A stretch of DNA of 9,492 nucleotides, from positions 1-9,492 of the forward strand of contig NZ_JAILQF010000416.1 of NCBI RefSeq assembly GCF_024699075.1. Direction: 5' to 3'. The first letter of the stretch is position 1; the number at the start of each line of letters is the position of its first letter. The notes beneath the pieces are model-generated. The model worked only from the letters and a program-made list of their open reading frames with translations. It was not told where the DNA came from and ran no database searches. Source of the stretch: Butyrivibrio sp. GTDB lineage: Bacteria; Bacillota_A; Clostridia; Lachnospirales; Lachnospiraceae. Shown here one piece after another: positions 1 to 7,416 of this stretch. The translations under genes were made by a program, and so were the position numbers.

Positions 1-1
1 A

Positions 2-1213
2 AGGACATCAGGAGCATATGAAATATTCAAAAGTGTTTGTATAAAGCTTGGGGTTCCTGTTGTTACAGGCTGGAATTCCATAGATCTTATAGAAGATGAT
101 GATCCGCTTTACGTAGGCCGCGGCGGTATTATGGGCGACAGAGCAGGTAATTATGCTGTTCAAAATGCTGATCTTGTTCTTGCTATAGGAAACAGACTTT
201 CCATAAGACAGGTTGGATATAATTTTAGTTCATGGGCTAAAGGCGCCTATGTTATAGATGTGGATGTAGACAGGTTTGAGCTTGTAAAGCCTACTATCCA
301 TGTGGATATGCCTATATGGGCTGATGCGGCAGATTTTCTTTATAAACTGGACAGAGCGCTTCCTATGGGAGAAGTTTTATATAAATCTGCCAAGGTAAAG
401 CTCATGAAGGGCGCAGATGATATTGAACCAGAAGCAGGAGATATAAGAAGAAGTGAAAGGCCTTCTGACTGGAGCAGCCTTTGCAGGTTCTATAAGAAAG
501 CATATCCTGTAATTTCTGATGATAAGCTTAATGATACCAGAATGACCAATGCTTATGCCTTTTTTGGAAAGCTGTCAGAAAAGCTTCCAGAAGGAAGCAG
601 CATAGTTGTCGGTAATGGCTCGGCCTGCGTTGTTGGAAGTCACTCTTTTATGATCAAAAAGAGTCAGCGCTTTATTATCAACTCAGCGATCGCTTCTATG
701 GGGTATTGCCTCCCTGCAGCAATAGGAGCATGTATTGCTGATAATTATAAAGATATAGCGCTTGTAACAGGAGATGGAAGTATTCAAATGAATCTTCAGG
801 AGCTTCAGACCATTGTGACCAATAAGCTTCCTATACATATTTTTGTTATAAATAACGATGGATATCATTCCATAAGACAGACGCAGACCAATCTTTTTGA
901 CAGGCACTTTGTAGGAATAGGTCCTGAAAGCGGTGGATTGTCATTCCCTGATCTTTCAAAGCTTGCTGCTGCATATGGATATCCTTATTATTCATGTCAT
1001 AGTAACAAAGAGCTTGAAGAGAGTGTGACAAGGACACTGAATGAGAAGTCATATTCAATATGTGAGGTGTTCTGTTCGCCTGAGCAGTTTTTTGAACCAA
1101 AGTCGGCAACCAAAAAGCTTCCCGATGGAAGTCTCGTGTCACCGTCTCTTGATGATCTTGCACCATTTCTTTCCAAAGAGGAAAGACTTGCAAATACAGT
1201 GGTTGCAGATTGA
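2..1213 (+). CDS. TPP-dependent acetolactate synthase-family enzyme, YerE-like (5' end outside window)
   Basis: The frame is open from base 2, well before the first internal ATG at 131, so this is the C-terminal 403 residues of a protein whose family is usually about 550-600 residues. The central domain (from RTSGAYEIF through GRGGIMGDRAGNYAVQNAD) resembles the nucleotide-binding middle domain of acetolactate synthases. The C-terminal domain has the TPP motif: GDGS at visible residues 257-260 and the paired Asn at 284-285, followed by DGYHSIRQTQ. Family knowledge: such enzymes decarboxylate a 2-keto acid such as pyruvate and transfer the two-carbon unit. In sugar loci the relative YerE adds it to a CDP-4-keto-3,6-dideoxy sugar to make a branched chain. 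The CDP-glucose dehydratase two genes downstream favours that role over branched-chain amino acid synthesis. The superfamily call is secure; the substrate is inferred. A glycosyltransferase gene begins 41 bases after the stop. Confidence 0.88.
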   Translation, partial: RTSGAYEIFKSVCIKLGVPVVTGWNSIDLIEDDDPLYVGRGGIMGDRAGNYAVQNADLVLAIGNRLSIRQVGYNFSSWAKGAYVIDVDVDRFELVKPTIHVDMPIWADAADFLYKLDRALPMGEVLYKSAKVKLMKGADDIEPEAGDIRRSERPSDWSSLCRFYKKAYPVISDDKLNDTRMTNAYAFFGKLSEKLPEGSSIVVGNGSACVVGSHSFMIKKSQRFIINSAIASMGYCLPAAIGACIADNYKDIALVTGDGSIQMNLQELQTIVTNKLPIHIFVINNDGYHSIRQTQTNLFDRHFVGIGPESGGLSFPDLSKLAAAYGYPYYSCHSNKELEESVTRTLNEKSYSICEVFCSPEQFFEPKSATKKLPDGSLVSPSLDDLAPFLSKEERLANTVVAD

Positions 1214-1254
1214 TAACATCTGATCTTTATAATTAAAAGATCTTAAAGGAATAT

Positions 1255-2241
1255 ATGAAAAAAATAAGTATACTAATTCCATGTTTTAACGAAGTTGAAA
1301 ATGTAGAACCTATAAGCAGGGCTGTTGAGAATGTTATTAAAAATGATCTTAGCTCATATGACTATGAGATCGTTTTTATAGACAATGCTTCAACTGACGG
1401 AACAAGAGATAAGATAGAAGCCTTATGTGCGCAAAATCCTAAGATCAAAGCTATATTTAATGTTACCAATTTCGGACAGTTCAATTCACCATTTTATGGT
1501 ATGTGCAGCCTTGATGGAGACTGCGTTATACCTGTATGCGCTGACTTTCAGGACCCGGTTGAACTTATTCCTGTATTTGTACATGAATGGGAAAAGGGAC
1601 ACAGGATTGTCTCAGGAGTAAAATCGTCAAGCCGTGAGAGCGGATTTATATATTTTTTAAGAAGTATATATTACAAGCTCATAAAGGGAATGTCTCAGGT
1701 TAGAATGATAGAGCATTTCACGGGCTTTGGTCTCTATGATAAGACTTTTATAAGGCTTCTTAGAAAGCTTGATGATCCGGTGCCTTTTATAAGAGGAATA
1801 GTTGCTGAATACGGAGCAGGTTTTAATCTAAAGCTTGTTGAATATGAGCAGCCCAAGAGAAGAGCTGGTAAAACCCATAATAACTTCTATACCTTATATG
1901 ATGCTGCAATGCTCAGCATAACTTCATATACCAAGGTGGGACTTAGAGTTGCAACTATCTTTGGCTTTATATGCTCTATTTTTTCACTGATAGTAGCCTT
2001 TATATATCTTGTGCTTAAACTTACCAACTGGTACGGCTTTGATGCCGGACAGGCACCTCTTATAGTTGGACTCTTCTTCTTTATGTCTATTGAGATGTTT
2101 TTTATAGGACTTATGGGAGAATATATTCTTAATATAAATACAAGAGTTATTCACAGACCTGTTGTAGTTGAGGAGAAGAGAATAGGATTTGATACTCCTG
2201 AAAAAGATATAGCCAGCAAGGAAGATTCCAGCGATAAATAA
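1255..2241 (+). CDS. Family 2 glycosyltransferase, polyprenyl-phosphate type (GtrB/ArnC/DPM1-like), membrane-anchored
   Basis: A 328-residue GT-A type glycosyltransferase. The N-terminus ISILIPCFNE (residues 4-13), the nucleotide-binding FIDNASTDGT (41-50, Asp43) and ADFQDP (96-101, the metal-binding Asp motif normally written DLQDP) are classic for GT2 enzymes that load a sugar onto undecaprenyl or dolichyl phosphate. Two membrane helices follow at about 230-256 and 267-293, with GEY at the end of the second and an INTRVIHRP segment after it, as in GtrB and ArnC. It probably acts on the cytoplasmic face, making a polyprenyl-phosphate monosaccharide. The ATG at 1255 follows AAAGGA (1245-1250) and starts directly at the conserved domain. 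The sugar donor is not readable from sequence; the neighbours suggest a modified or CDP-derived sugar. No GtrA flippase follows; two small EamA-type proteins further downstream could fill that role. Confidence 0.9.
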   Translation: MKKISILIPCFNEVENVEPISRAVENVIKNDLSSYDYEIVFIDNASTDGTRDKIEALCAQNPKIKAIFNVTNFGQFNSPFYGMCSLDGDCVIPVCADFQDPVELIPVFVHEWEKGHRIVSGVKSSSRESGFIYFLRSIYYKLIKGMSQVRMIEHFTGFGLYDKTFIRLLRKLDDPVPFIRGIVAEYGAGFNLKLVEYEQPKRRAGKTHNNFYTLYDAAMLSITSYTKVGLRVATIFGFICSIFSLIVAFIYLVLKLTNWYGFDAGQAPLIVGLFFFMSIEMFFIGLMGEYILNINTRVIHRPVVVEEKRIGFDTPEKDIASKEDSSDK

Positions 2242-2310
2242 GGAATTTGTGGTACTTGGATCAGGATGATCAGTTGTCATGGGCAGATTGCAAAGAGAGG
2301 ACACTTTTTT

Positions 2311-2318
2311 GAAGGAAG
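2311..2318 (+). promoter_or_regulatory. rfbG: Ribosome binding site deciding the rfbG start
   Basis: The purine-rich GAAGGAAG ends 11 bases before the ATG at 2330. It fits this start better than the AGGA at 2263-2266, which would serve the in-frame ATG at 2279 with 12 bases between. The shorter protein also matches the family N-terminus. Confidence 0.6.
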
Positions 2319-2329
2319 AAAGACTTTCA

Positions 2330-3394
2330 ATGAGGGAATTTTATAAAGGTAAAAAGGTTCTTGTAACAGGTCATACCGGCTTTAAAGGAAGCTGGATGTG
2401 CAGAACGCTCTTACTTCTTGGAGCAGAGGTTGTTGGCTTTTCACTTGATCCGCCTACAGATCCTTCGCTTTTTGATATGGCTGATATTAAGGATCATATA
2501 AATTCCATAACAGGTGATATAAGAAATCTTGCGTTACTCAAGGATACTTTTGCCAAAGAAAAACCTGATATAGTGATCCATATGGCAGCCCAGCCTATAG
2601 TAAGAACTTCTTATGAAGAGCCGGTTCTTACATATGGGACTAATGTTATGGGAACCGTAAATGTTCTTGAATGTGTAAGGCTTACGGATAGCGTAAAATC
2701 TTTTGTTAATGTTACAACTGATAAAGTATATAAAAATAATGAGTGGGAATGGGGATACAGAGAAACTGACGAACTGTGCGGATTTGATCCGTATTCCAAT
2801 TCAAAGTCCTGTAGTGAGCTTGTTACATATTCCTACAAGAATTCTTTCTTTAGCGGGTCCCAAAGAAAGTGTGCTATATCTACTATGAGAGCTGGTAATG
2901 TTATTGGCGGAGGAGATTTTGCCAAAGACAGGATCATTCCTGATTGTATAAGAGCTGTCATAAGTGGTAGTGAAATAATTGTAAGAAATCCTTATTCAAT
3001 TCGCCCATACCAGTTTGTAATGGAACCTGTGTATGCATATCTAATGCTTGCTGCAAGGCAGTATGAAGATATATCGTTTGAAGGAAGCTATAATATAGGA
3101 CCTGACGAAGAGGATATTCTTACAACAGGAGATATTACTGATATGTTCTGTAATAAGTGGAATAAGAATCATGCTGGAGCTTCTTGGAAGAACGTATCAG
3201 ATAAAGGACCTCATGAGGCCGGCTACTTAAGGCTTGATACATCAAGGATAAAGCAAAAGCTTGGATGGAAGAGAAAAACAGACGTCAGCACTGCCATAGA
3301 CAGGATAATAGAATGGGTTGACGTATGGAATATGGGCGGCGATATACCGGCTTGCATGGACAGACAGATAGAAGAATTTATTAAGACATATTGA
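2330..3394 (+). CDS. rfbG: CDP-glucose 4,6-dehydratase
   Basis: An extended short-chain dehydrogenase/reductase of 354 residues, the usual length for RfbG/DdhB (about 355-360). It converts CDP-glucose to CDP-4-keto-6-deoxyglucose using bound NAD, the entry step to CDP-linked 3,6-dideoxy and branched sugars. Visible motifs from this start: VTGHTGFKGSW (12-22, dinucleotide-binding Gly motif), VTTDKVYKN (118-126, catalytic Thr-Asp-Lys strand), YSNSK (145-149, catalytic Tyr and Lys), then MRAGNVIGGGDF and RNPYSIRPYQFVMEP. The last two, and GHTGFKGSW itself, separate this subfamily from dTDP-glucose and GDP-mannose dehydratases. I place the start at 2330 because family members begin a few residues before GKKVLVTG and a good ribosome site precedes it. 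An in-frame ATG at 2279 would add 17 unconserved residues. The partner cytidylyltransferase is not in this window and may lie upstream. Confidence 0.93.
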   Translation: MREFYKGKKVLVTGHTGFKGSWMCRTLLLLGAEVVGFSLDPPTDPSLFDMADIKDHINSITGDIRNLALLKDTFAKEKPDIVIHMAAQPIVRTSYEEPVLTYGTNVMGTVNVLECVRLTDSVKSFVNVTTDKVYKNNEWEWGYRETDELCGFDPYSNSKSCSELVTYSYKNSFFSGSQRKCAISTMRAGNVIGGGDFAKDRIIPDCIRAVISGSEIIVRNPYSIRPYQFVMEPVYAYLMLAARQYEDISFEGSYNIGPDEEDILTTGDITDMFCNKWNKNHAGASWKNVSDKGPHEAGYLRLDTSRIKQKLGWKRKTDVSTAIDRIIEWVDVWNMGGDIPACMDRQIEEFIKTY

Positions 3395-3410
3395 AAGTGA
3401 TGGTCAATAG

Positions 3411-4640
3411 ATGGGAACAGTTTATACTCTTATAATGCTGATTTTGTGGCTTATTATAGTGCCGATTTTAATAGGGATAATACCTGCAGGCATACTGCCT
3501 GAAAGAAGGCGGTCACTGGTTGTGACTTTTATAGCAGGGTATCTTTTATCACTTGCTGTGTTTGAAATTGTAGCTATACCCTGTATGCTTTTTATCACCT
3601 ACAGTGCCTTTTCTATATGTGTGAAAATATATTCAGCAATAGAAATAGCACTTGCAATCGCAGGATTTATTATAGGAATAATTCTTATTAATAAAAAGAA
3701 GCAGGAAGACCTTGCATCAGGAGAGATCAATTCTCTTTCTTACAGAGGTATAAAGCACAGGCTTGAAGCAGTATTCCCTGGAGAGCAGCATGTTCTTGCA
3801 GAAGATTACATGGATCCAAGAGGAGACGTGTATGGAAGACGTGTCCGCTATTCTACAGAAGGCAAGATATTGTGGGTGATATTTGCTGTGTTTGTATTAT
3901 TCCAGCTTTATATGGCATTCTTCTATGCATCCTTTGACGGAGATGATGCTTACTATGTTGTTGAATCTGTGCTTGCAGTTCAGACAGATACCATGAATAC
4001 TATTCTTCCTTATACAGGCGGCTCTACTACGCTTGATATAAGACATGCTCTTGCAGTAATTACAATGTGGATAGCTTTTATAGCTAAGATGTCGGGAGTT
4101 CATGCAACAATACTTGCACACACTCTCCTTCCGCTTTTCCTTATTCCTTTGACATATGCTATCTATTTGGAAATCGGCAGAATGCTTTTTAGAAAAGATC
4201 CAAATAAGCTCCCTATGTTCATGATAATAATGGCTGTATTTCAGATGTTTGGTCATACATCCATTTCAACAGCAGAGACATTCTTTCTTACAAGAACATG
4301 GCAGGGTAAATCGATGCTTGCCAATATAGCGATTCCTCTTATCATATGGCTTTTCCTGTGGATAGGAGAAGATCTTGAAAGAGAAAACAGGCAGAAGCTT
4401 TCAAAGTCCAACAGATTTGCACCGTGGATGCTTATGATACTTGTAAATATGGCATCAGGAATTTTTTCATCAATGGGAGTTATGTTTGGAACAATACTTA
4501 TAGGAGCATGCTCGCTTGTTTTGATAATAAGGTATAAGAAACTGTCAGTTGCTCTAATGGCAGCAGTTGTATGCATACCTAATGTTATTTATCTTCTTAT
4601 GTATCTGTGCCTGTTAAAAGGGTATTGGAATATTTTATAA
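3411..4640 (+). CDS. Polytopic membrane protein, GT-C glycosyltransferase-like N-terminal part (possibly DUF6077 family)
   Basis: A 409-residue membrane protein. Helices appear at about 5-27, 35-62 and 68-93. A charged cytoplasmic segment (95-151) follows, then a helix at about 152-173 that runs into SFDGDDAYYV (175-183). An acidic Asp-rich motif in an outer loop right after a helix is the signature of GT-C enzymes (ArnT, PMT, PglB types), which transfer sugars from polyprenyl-phosphate donors outside the membrane. More helices and a TRTWQGKS segment (294-301) follow. The frame ends just after a helix near 380-402. The next frame, 4712-5494, looks like the missing C-terminal part, so the two together (about 670 residues) would be a typical GT-C length. 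The family name is from memory and uncertain. The start lies 16 bases after the rfbG stop with only a weak ribosome site, suggesting translational coupling. Confidence 0.72.
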   Translation: MGTVYTLIMLILWLIIVPILIGIIPAGILPERRRSLVVTFIAGYLLSLAVFEIVAIPCMLFITYSAFSICVKIYSAIEIALAIAGFIIGIILINKKKQEDLASGEINSLSYRGIKHRLEAVFPGEQHVLAEDYMDPRGDVYGRRVRYSTEGKILWVIFAVFVLFQLYMAFFYASFDGDDAYYVVESVLAVQTDTMNTILPYTGGSTTLDIRHALAVITMWIAFIAKMSGVHATILAHTLLPLFLIPLTYAIYLEIGRMLFRKDPNKLPMFMIIMAVFQMFGHTSISTAETFFLTRTWQGKSMLANIAIPLIIWLFLWIGEDLERENRQKLSKSNRFAPWMLMILVNMASGIFSSMGVMFGTILIGACSLVLIIRYKKLSVALMAAVVCIPNVIYLLMYLCLLKGYWNIL

Positions 4641-4697
4641 AGGCAGAATGATAATACAAAACATAGATAAATAGAAAGAATAAAAGGATTTGGATTC

Positions 4698-4705
4698 AGG
4701 AAAGG
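4698..4705 (+). promoter_or_regulatory. Ribosome binding site before the second GT-C frame
   Basis: AGGAAAGG ends 6 bases before the ATG at 4712. It is a well-placed Shine-Dalgarno sequence in an otherwise AT-rich 71-base gap, and it argues that the downstream half is translated independently rather than being a dead remnant. Confidence 0.55.
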
Positions 4706-4711
4706 TTATAT

Positions 4712-5494
4712 ATGCTTCAATATTTTTTGAGATCGGTAGATACCTTCAAGGATTATTGTGGAAGTGGTATTTTGCCACTACTGTTCATAGCTAGTGCAAT
4801 CTATATAGTTGTAACTGAGAAGGTTACCTGGAAAAAGATGATTCTTGGTGTCATGCCATTGTTTATTATAGTAATGTTCTTCATGCCTTTTACCACAGCT
4901 TTATATGAAAAGGTTGGTATGGAAGATGGAACCTACTACAGGGTATTGTGGCTTGTACCTATGGGAATAGATATTTCGTATGCTTTCTGCAGGCTTTTTG
5001 ACAGGAGAAGGAAGCTTGGACTTGTAGTTGCGATAGCTGTTGTTATTGTATGCAGCGGCTTCAGTCTTGTATATAGAAGTCAGTATATTACAAAGGCAGA
5101 GAACAGATTTCATATTCCTACAGCTGCAATAGATATTTGTAATCTCATCGCTCCTGAAGAAGGAGAGGCACGTGTAAGAGCAGCATGTCCTCCTGAGCTT
5201 GTGTACTTTATAAGACAGTATAATACAGATATAATGCTTGCTTATGGAAGGGACTATGTTGAAGATCAGTGGGATTATTGGAACGCAGTTTTTGAACAGA
5301 TGAATATAGCACCTGGCGGAAGCTATAATATTGAAGCTCTTCTTGAGACTACAAGAGAAGCCAAGTGTATGTATGTGATCCTTAATATGAGCCTTTCTAC
5401 GGATATTGATCCTGAAACGATGGGGCTTGTGTTAATTGCTCAGATGGACGGTTATAGTATATATCTTGATCCGCTTGTGGTTGCGGAGAACTAA
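4712..5494 (+). CDS. Membrane protein, apparent C-terminal part of the split GT-C-like protein
   Basis: A 260-residue protein with helices at about 19-35, 42-65, 76-95 and 101-123, then about 135 residues with no further helix, probably extracytoplasmic. The segment GMEDGTYYRVLWLVPM (about 70-85) resembles the YRxLW stretch of late helices in GT-C type membrane proteins. The C-terminal part holds PPELVYFIRQYNTDIMLAYG and ends DGYSIYLDPL, suggesting a soluble alpha/beta domain. It lacks any N-terminal catalytic acidic motif of its own, which the preceding frame supplies. No single-base frameshift joins the two: the gap carries stops in all three frames (for example 4638 in the upstream frame and 4649, 4652 and 4664 in the downstream frame). 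It is either a second subunit or half of a broken gene. The start at 4712 is supported by a good ribosome site. Confidence 0.7.
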   Translation: MLQYFLRSVDTFKDYCGSGILPLLFIASAIYIVVTEKVTWKKMILGVMPLFIIVMFFMPFTTALYEKVGMEDGTYYRVLWLVPMGIDISYAFCRLFDRRRKLGLVVAIAVVIVCSGFSLVYRSQYITKAENRFHIPTAAIDICNLIAPEEGEARVRAACPPELVYFIRQYNTDIMLAYGRDYVEDQWDYWNAVFEQMNIAPGGSYNIEALLETTREAKCMYVILNMSLSTDIDPETMGLVLIAQMDGYSIYLDPLVVAEN

Positions 5495-5514
5495 AGCAAA
5501 GTAAGAGGTTTTAT

Positions 5515-6534
5515 ATGAACAGAAGAAAAAGAAGAAACAGAAGGGATGATCATAGGTCAAATAGCGGAAGGATCAGTCTTCCTATAATACTGCTTATTGT
5601 AATTTTGTGTTTTGTTGCTTTATTCCTTGGAGTTATATGGAAATTCCAGTTTGGAGGAATAACAGTAGAATATGATCCTGATTATGTTCCTGAGATAAGT
5701 CTTAATGCAGAAGATAATGTTCTGTATCCGCTTGATGCTGATACACAGGGACATGAAGATGACGGTGTTGATACTATTCTTTGCCTTGGTAATGATGTCT
5801 TTTCCTATGACAGAGATGAAGAAACCGGGCTTTCAAATATGATCGCTGATATGACAGGTGCTACAGTTTACAATGTCTCTTTTCCCGGAACTACAGTTGC
5901 CTATGCTCCTCTTGGATCAGGAACAGAGATAGATACATATAGCTTTGTGGGAGTAGCTAAGGCTATTAAGTCAGGAGACTTTAGTGAACTTTCAAGTAAA
6001 GCTTCTGATATGGGCCAGGACTATGTTACAAGTGTTGATGCTCTTAAGAGCATTGATTTTAACAGTATAGATACTCTGTGCATAATGTATGATGGCAATG
6101 ATTATATTCAAAAGAGAACACTTTATAATCCTACAGATGTAGATAATCTTCTGACATCCGGATATGAGTTTGATGAATATACCTATATGGGAGCTTTTGT
6201 AGCAGGAGTTAAGGCAATTCATGAAGCTTATCCTCATATCAGGATCGTAGTTAATACATTTACTTATTGCACGGCTCCTGATGAGTCCGGTAATATGCAG
6301 CCGGGTGATGTTCTTAACTACGGTAATGGAACTCTTACCGATTATTATGGACGTCTGTTTCAGGCTTCAGAGACTTTGAATGTATCATTTATTGACGATT
6401 ATATGGGATTTATAACTGAGTCTAATTCGGGTGAATATTTGAATGACAATATTCATATTAATGTAAGCGCAAGACAGTATGTGGCATATCACTTCGCCCT
6501 TCTTATCTATCCTGGCAAGGTGAGCACAGACTAA
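5515..6534 (+). CDS. Membrane-anchored SGNH/GDSL hydrolase-like protein, nucleophile apparently absent
   Basis: A 339-residue protein with a very basic N-terminus (MNRRKRRNRR), one membrane helix at about 20-41 and an outer domain, so type II topology. The outer domain follows the SGNH layout. Block I is at TILCLGNDVF (87-96), a Gly in block II is at NVSFPG (120-125), block III is IMYDGNDY (190-197, oxyanion Asn195) and block V is DNIHIN (311-316, Asp311 and His314). In block I the usual GDS reads GND, so Asp94 stands where the nucleophilic Ser should be. Active relatives in surface-sugar loci add or remove acetyl groups. This one may be inactive, use another residue, or bind rather than cleave. 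It starts 20 bases after the stop of the preceding frame and clearly belongs to the same operon. The fold call is fairly good; the activity is unknown. Confidence 0.7.
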   Translation: MNRRKRRNRRDDHRSNSGRISLPIILLIVILCFVALFLGVIWKFQFGGITVEYDPDYVPEISLNAEDNVLYPLDADTQGHEDDGVDTILCLGNDVFSYDRDEETGLSNMIADMTGATVYNVSFPGTTVAYAPLGSGTEIDTYSFVGVAKAIKSGDFSELSSKASDMGQDYVTSVDALKSIDFNSIDTLCIMYDGNDYIQKRTLYNPTDVDNLLTSGYEFDEYTYMGAFVAGVKAIHEAYPHIRIVVNTFTYCTAPDESGNMQPGDVLNYGNGTLTDYYGRLFQASETLNVSFIDDYMGFITESNSGEYLNDNIHINVSARQYVAYHFALLIYPGKVSTD

Positions 6535-6571
6535 GAAAATTTTAATAATATATAGAAGGATCTTGATGTAG

Positions 6572-6982
6572 ATGAATAGGAAAGTAGCTTTGAATGATAT
6601 TCTGCTGCTTCAGCTGGCAGTTGGAATATATAGTATCAACACGGTTGTTGGAGGATTTGTAGGCAATTCACTTAATGAAAATGGTGCTATGTCTGTAAAG
6701 ACAATCGGACTTTTATTTTTGGAAGTTGTAGTACTTGGTATTTATGCGATCTTATGGCAGCAGCTTATCGGGAAGTTCCAGCTTTCAATAGCTTATGCCA
6801 ACAAGGCCATGACTCTTTTGTGGTCACTTATGTGGAGCATAGTCCTTTTCCATGAAGATGTTACTATTTATAAAGTTGTCGGAGTAGTAATGGTAATGGC
6901 AGGAACTGTAATCCTTAATACAGATCCTGATGCGGCAGAAAAGTCAGGGACTAAAGAAATCAAGAAGGAGGATGAGCAATGA
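6572..6982 (+). CDS. Four-helix EamA/SMR-type membrane protein, ArnE/ArnF-like flippase subunit 1
   Basis: A 136-residue hydrophobic protein with four predicted helices at about 9-31, 43-67, 72-93 and 98-115, then a short charged tail (EKSGTKEIKKEDEQ). The last two helices carry the pattern typical of half-size EamA/DMT proteins: an AYANKAMTLLWSLMW stretch, then FHED, then a Gly-rich final helix VVGVVMVMAGTVIL. Family knowledge: paired small proteins of this type (ArnE and ArnF) flip undecaprenyl-phosphate-aminoarabinose across the inner membrane, while other SMR proteins export drugs. Its stop overlaps the next start as ATGA, so the two products are probably made in equal amounts and work as a heterodimer. 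GAAGGA at 6555-6560 is the likely ribosome site. With the GT2 gene upstream, a lipid-linked-sugar flippase is the best reading. Confidence 0.78.
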   Translation: MNRKVALNDILLLQLAVGIYSINTVVGGFVGNSLNENGAMSVKTIGLLFLEVVVLGIYAILWQQLIGKFQLSIAYANKAMTLLWSLMWSIVLFHEDVTIYKVVGVVMVMAGTVILNTDPDAAEKSGTKEIKKEDEQ

Positions 6983-7317
6983 GTTTTTACCTTCTTCTTG
7001 CAGTTTTAGGACAGATAATTGCATCATTTTCACAGATACTGCTTAAAAAGAGTTCGGGAAAAGAGTATTCCTCTTTTATCAGACAGTATTTAAATGCCCT
7101 TGTAATATGCGGCTATGGAATGCTTGGGATATCAATGCTTATATCTGTAGTGTGCTATTCGGGGCTTGAATATATGCAGGTTGTAATACTTGAACCAATT
7201 GGATATGTTATCGTAATGTTTCTTTCAAGGTTCTTCTTTGGAGAAAAGATTACTACAAGAAAGCTTTTGGGAATGGTTATCCTGTTATCAGGAATAATGG
7301 TTTTCTATATTAATTGA
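6979..7317 (+). CDS. Four-helix EamA/SMR-type membrane protein, ArnE/ArnF-like flippase subunit 2
   Basis: A 112-residue protein with four helices at about 2-20, 37-60, 66-84 and 93-111. The N-terminus FYLLLAVLGQIIASFSQILLKKSSG has the Gln and double Lys after the first helix seen in small EamA proteins. The segment ILEPIGYVIVMFLSRFFFGEKIT, then a Gly-rich last helix GMVILLSGIMVFYI, is the classic EamA end, with FFGEKIT matching the common FxGExxT pattern. It overlaps the previous gene by four bases (ATGA), and AAGGAGG upstream at 6964-6970 serves as its ribosome site. The two proteins are related in layout but clearly different in sequence, which suits an asymmetric dimer. This is the last gene of the tightly spaced block; 106 bases follow before the next start. 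Confidence 0.8.
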   Translation: MSFYLLLAVLGQIIASFSQILLKKSSGKEYSSFIRQYLNALVICGYGMLGISMLISVVCYSGLEYMQVVILEPIGYVIVMFLSRFFFGEKITTRKLLGMVILLSGIMVFYIN

Positions 7318-7358
7318 TTCAAACATAAAGAGATATAAGTAACAAGCTATTTGTCATA

Positions 7359-7380
7359 AGGTGCCGATTGTGGGGCGCCT
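7359..7380 (+). terminator. Hairpin in the leader, possible weak terminator or attenuator
   Basis: AGGTGCC (7359-7365) can pair with GGCGCCT (7374-7380) through seven pairs, one of them a G-U, around an eight-base loop. The DNA after it is T-rich but has no clean run of T, so it is not a textbook intrinsic terminator. It could cause partial termination between the sugar operon and the surface protein gene. Confidence 0.3.
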
Positions 7381-7410
7381 GTATCATGTTATTAATGTTT
7401 TAGGGGCAAC

Positions 7411-7416
7411 GAGGAG
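7411..7416 (+). promoter_or_regulatory. Ribosome binding site of the large surface protein gene
   Basis: GAGGAG ends seven bases before the ATG at 7424. It is a strong, well-spaced site and fixes the start of a frame that has no stop inside the window. Confidence 0.75.

Noticed and set aside
683..1193. Overlapping minus-strand frames inside the TPP enzyme gene
   Set aside because: The + strand carries the conserved TPP-binding motif over the same bases; the antisense products look random.
1222..1242. Inverted repeat GATCTTT / AAAGATC with a seven-base loop after the TPP enzyme
   Set aside because: The stem is AT-rich and weak, is not followed by a T-run, and lies only 13 bases before the next start; it is unlikely to terminate the operon.
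2279..2329. Longer start for the CDP-glucose dehydratase
   Set aside because: The added 17 residues are unlike the family N-terminus, and the ATG at 2330 has the better ribosome site and gives the normal length.
3897..4576. Two minus-strand open frames inside the GT-C-like gene
   Set aside because: They are shadows of a strongly supported membrane-protein gene, with Cys/His/Ser-rich products that show no motif.
4620..4712. Simple frameshift joining the two GT-C frames
   Set aside because: All three frames contain stops in or next to the gap (4638, 4649, 4671), so one inserted or deleted base cannot restore a single protein.
7351..7387. TTGTCA and TATCAT as a promoter
   Set aside because: Each element resembles the consensus, but 25 bases separate them, far from the usual 17.
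7359..7416. Known riboswitch (for example a cyclic di-GMP type) in the leader
   Set aside because: I could match the leader to no conserved riboswitch core; a lone hairpin and a purine-rich ribosome site do not suffice.
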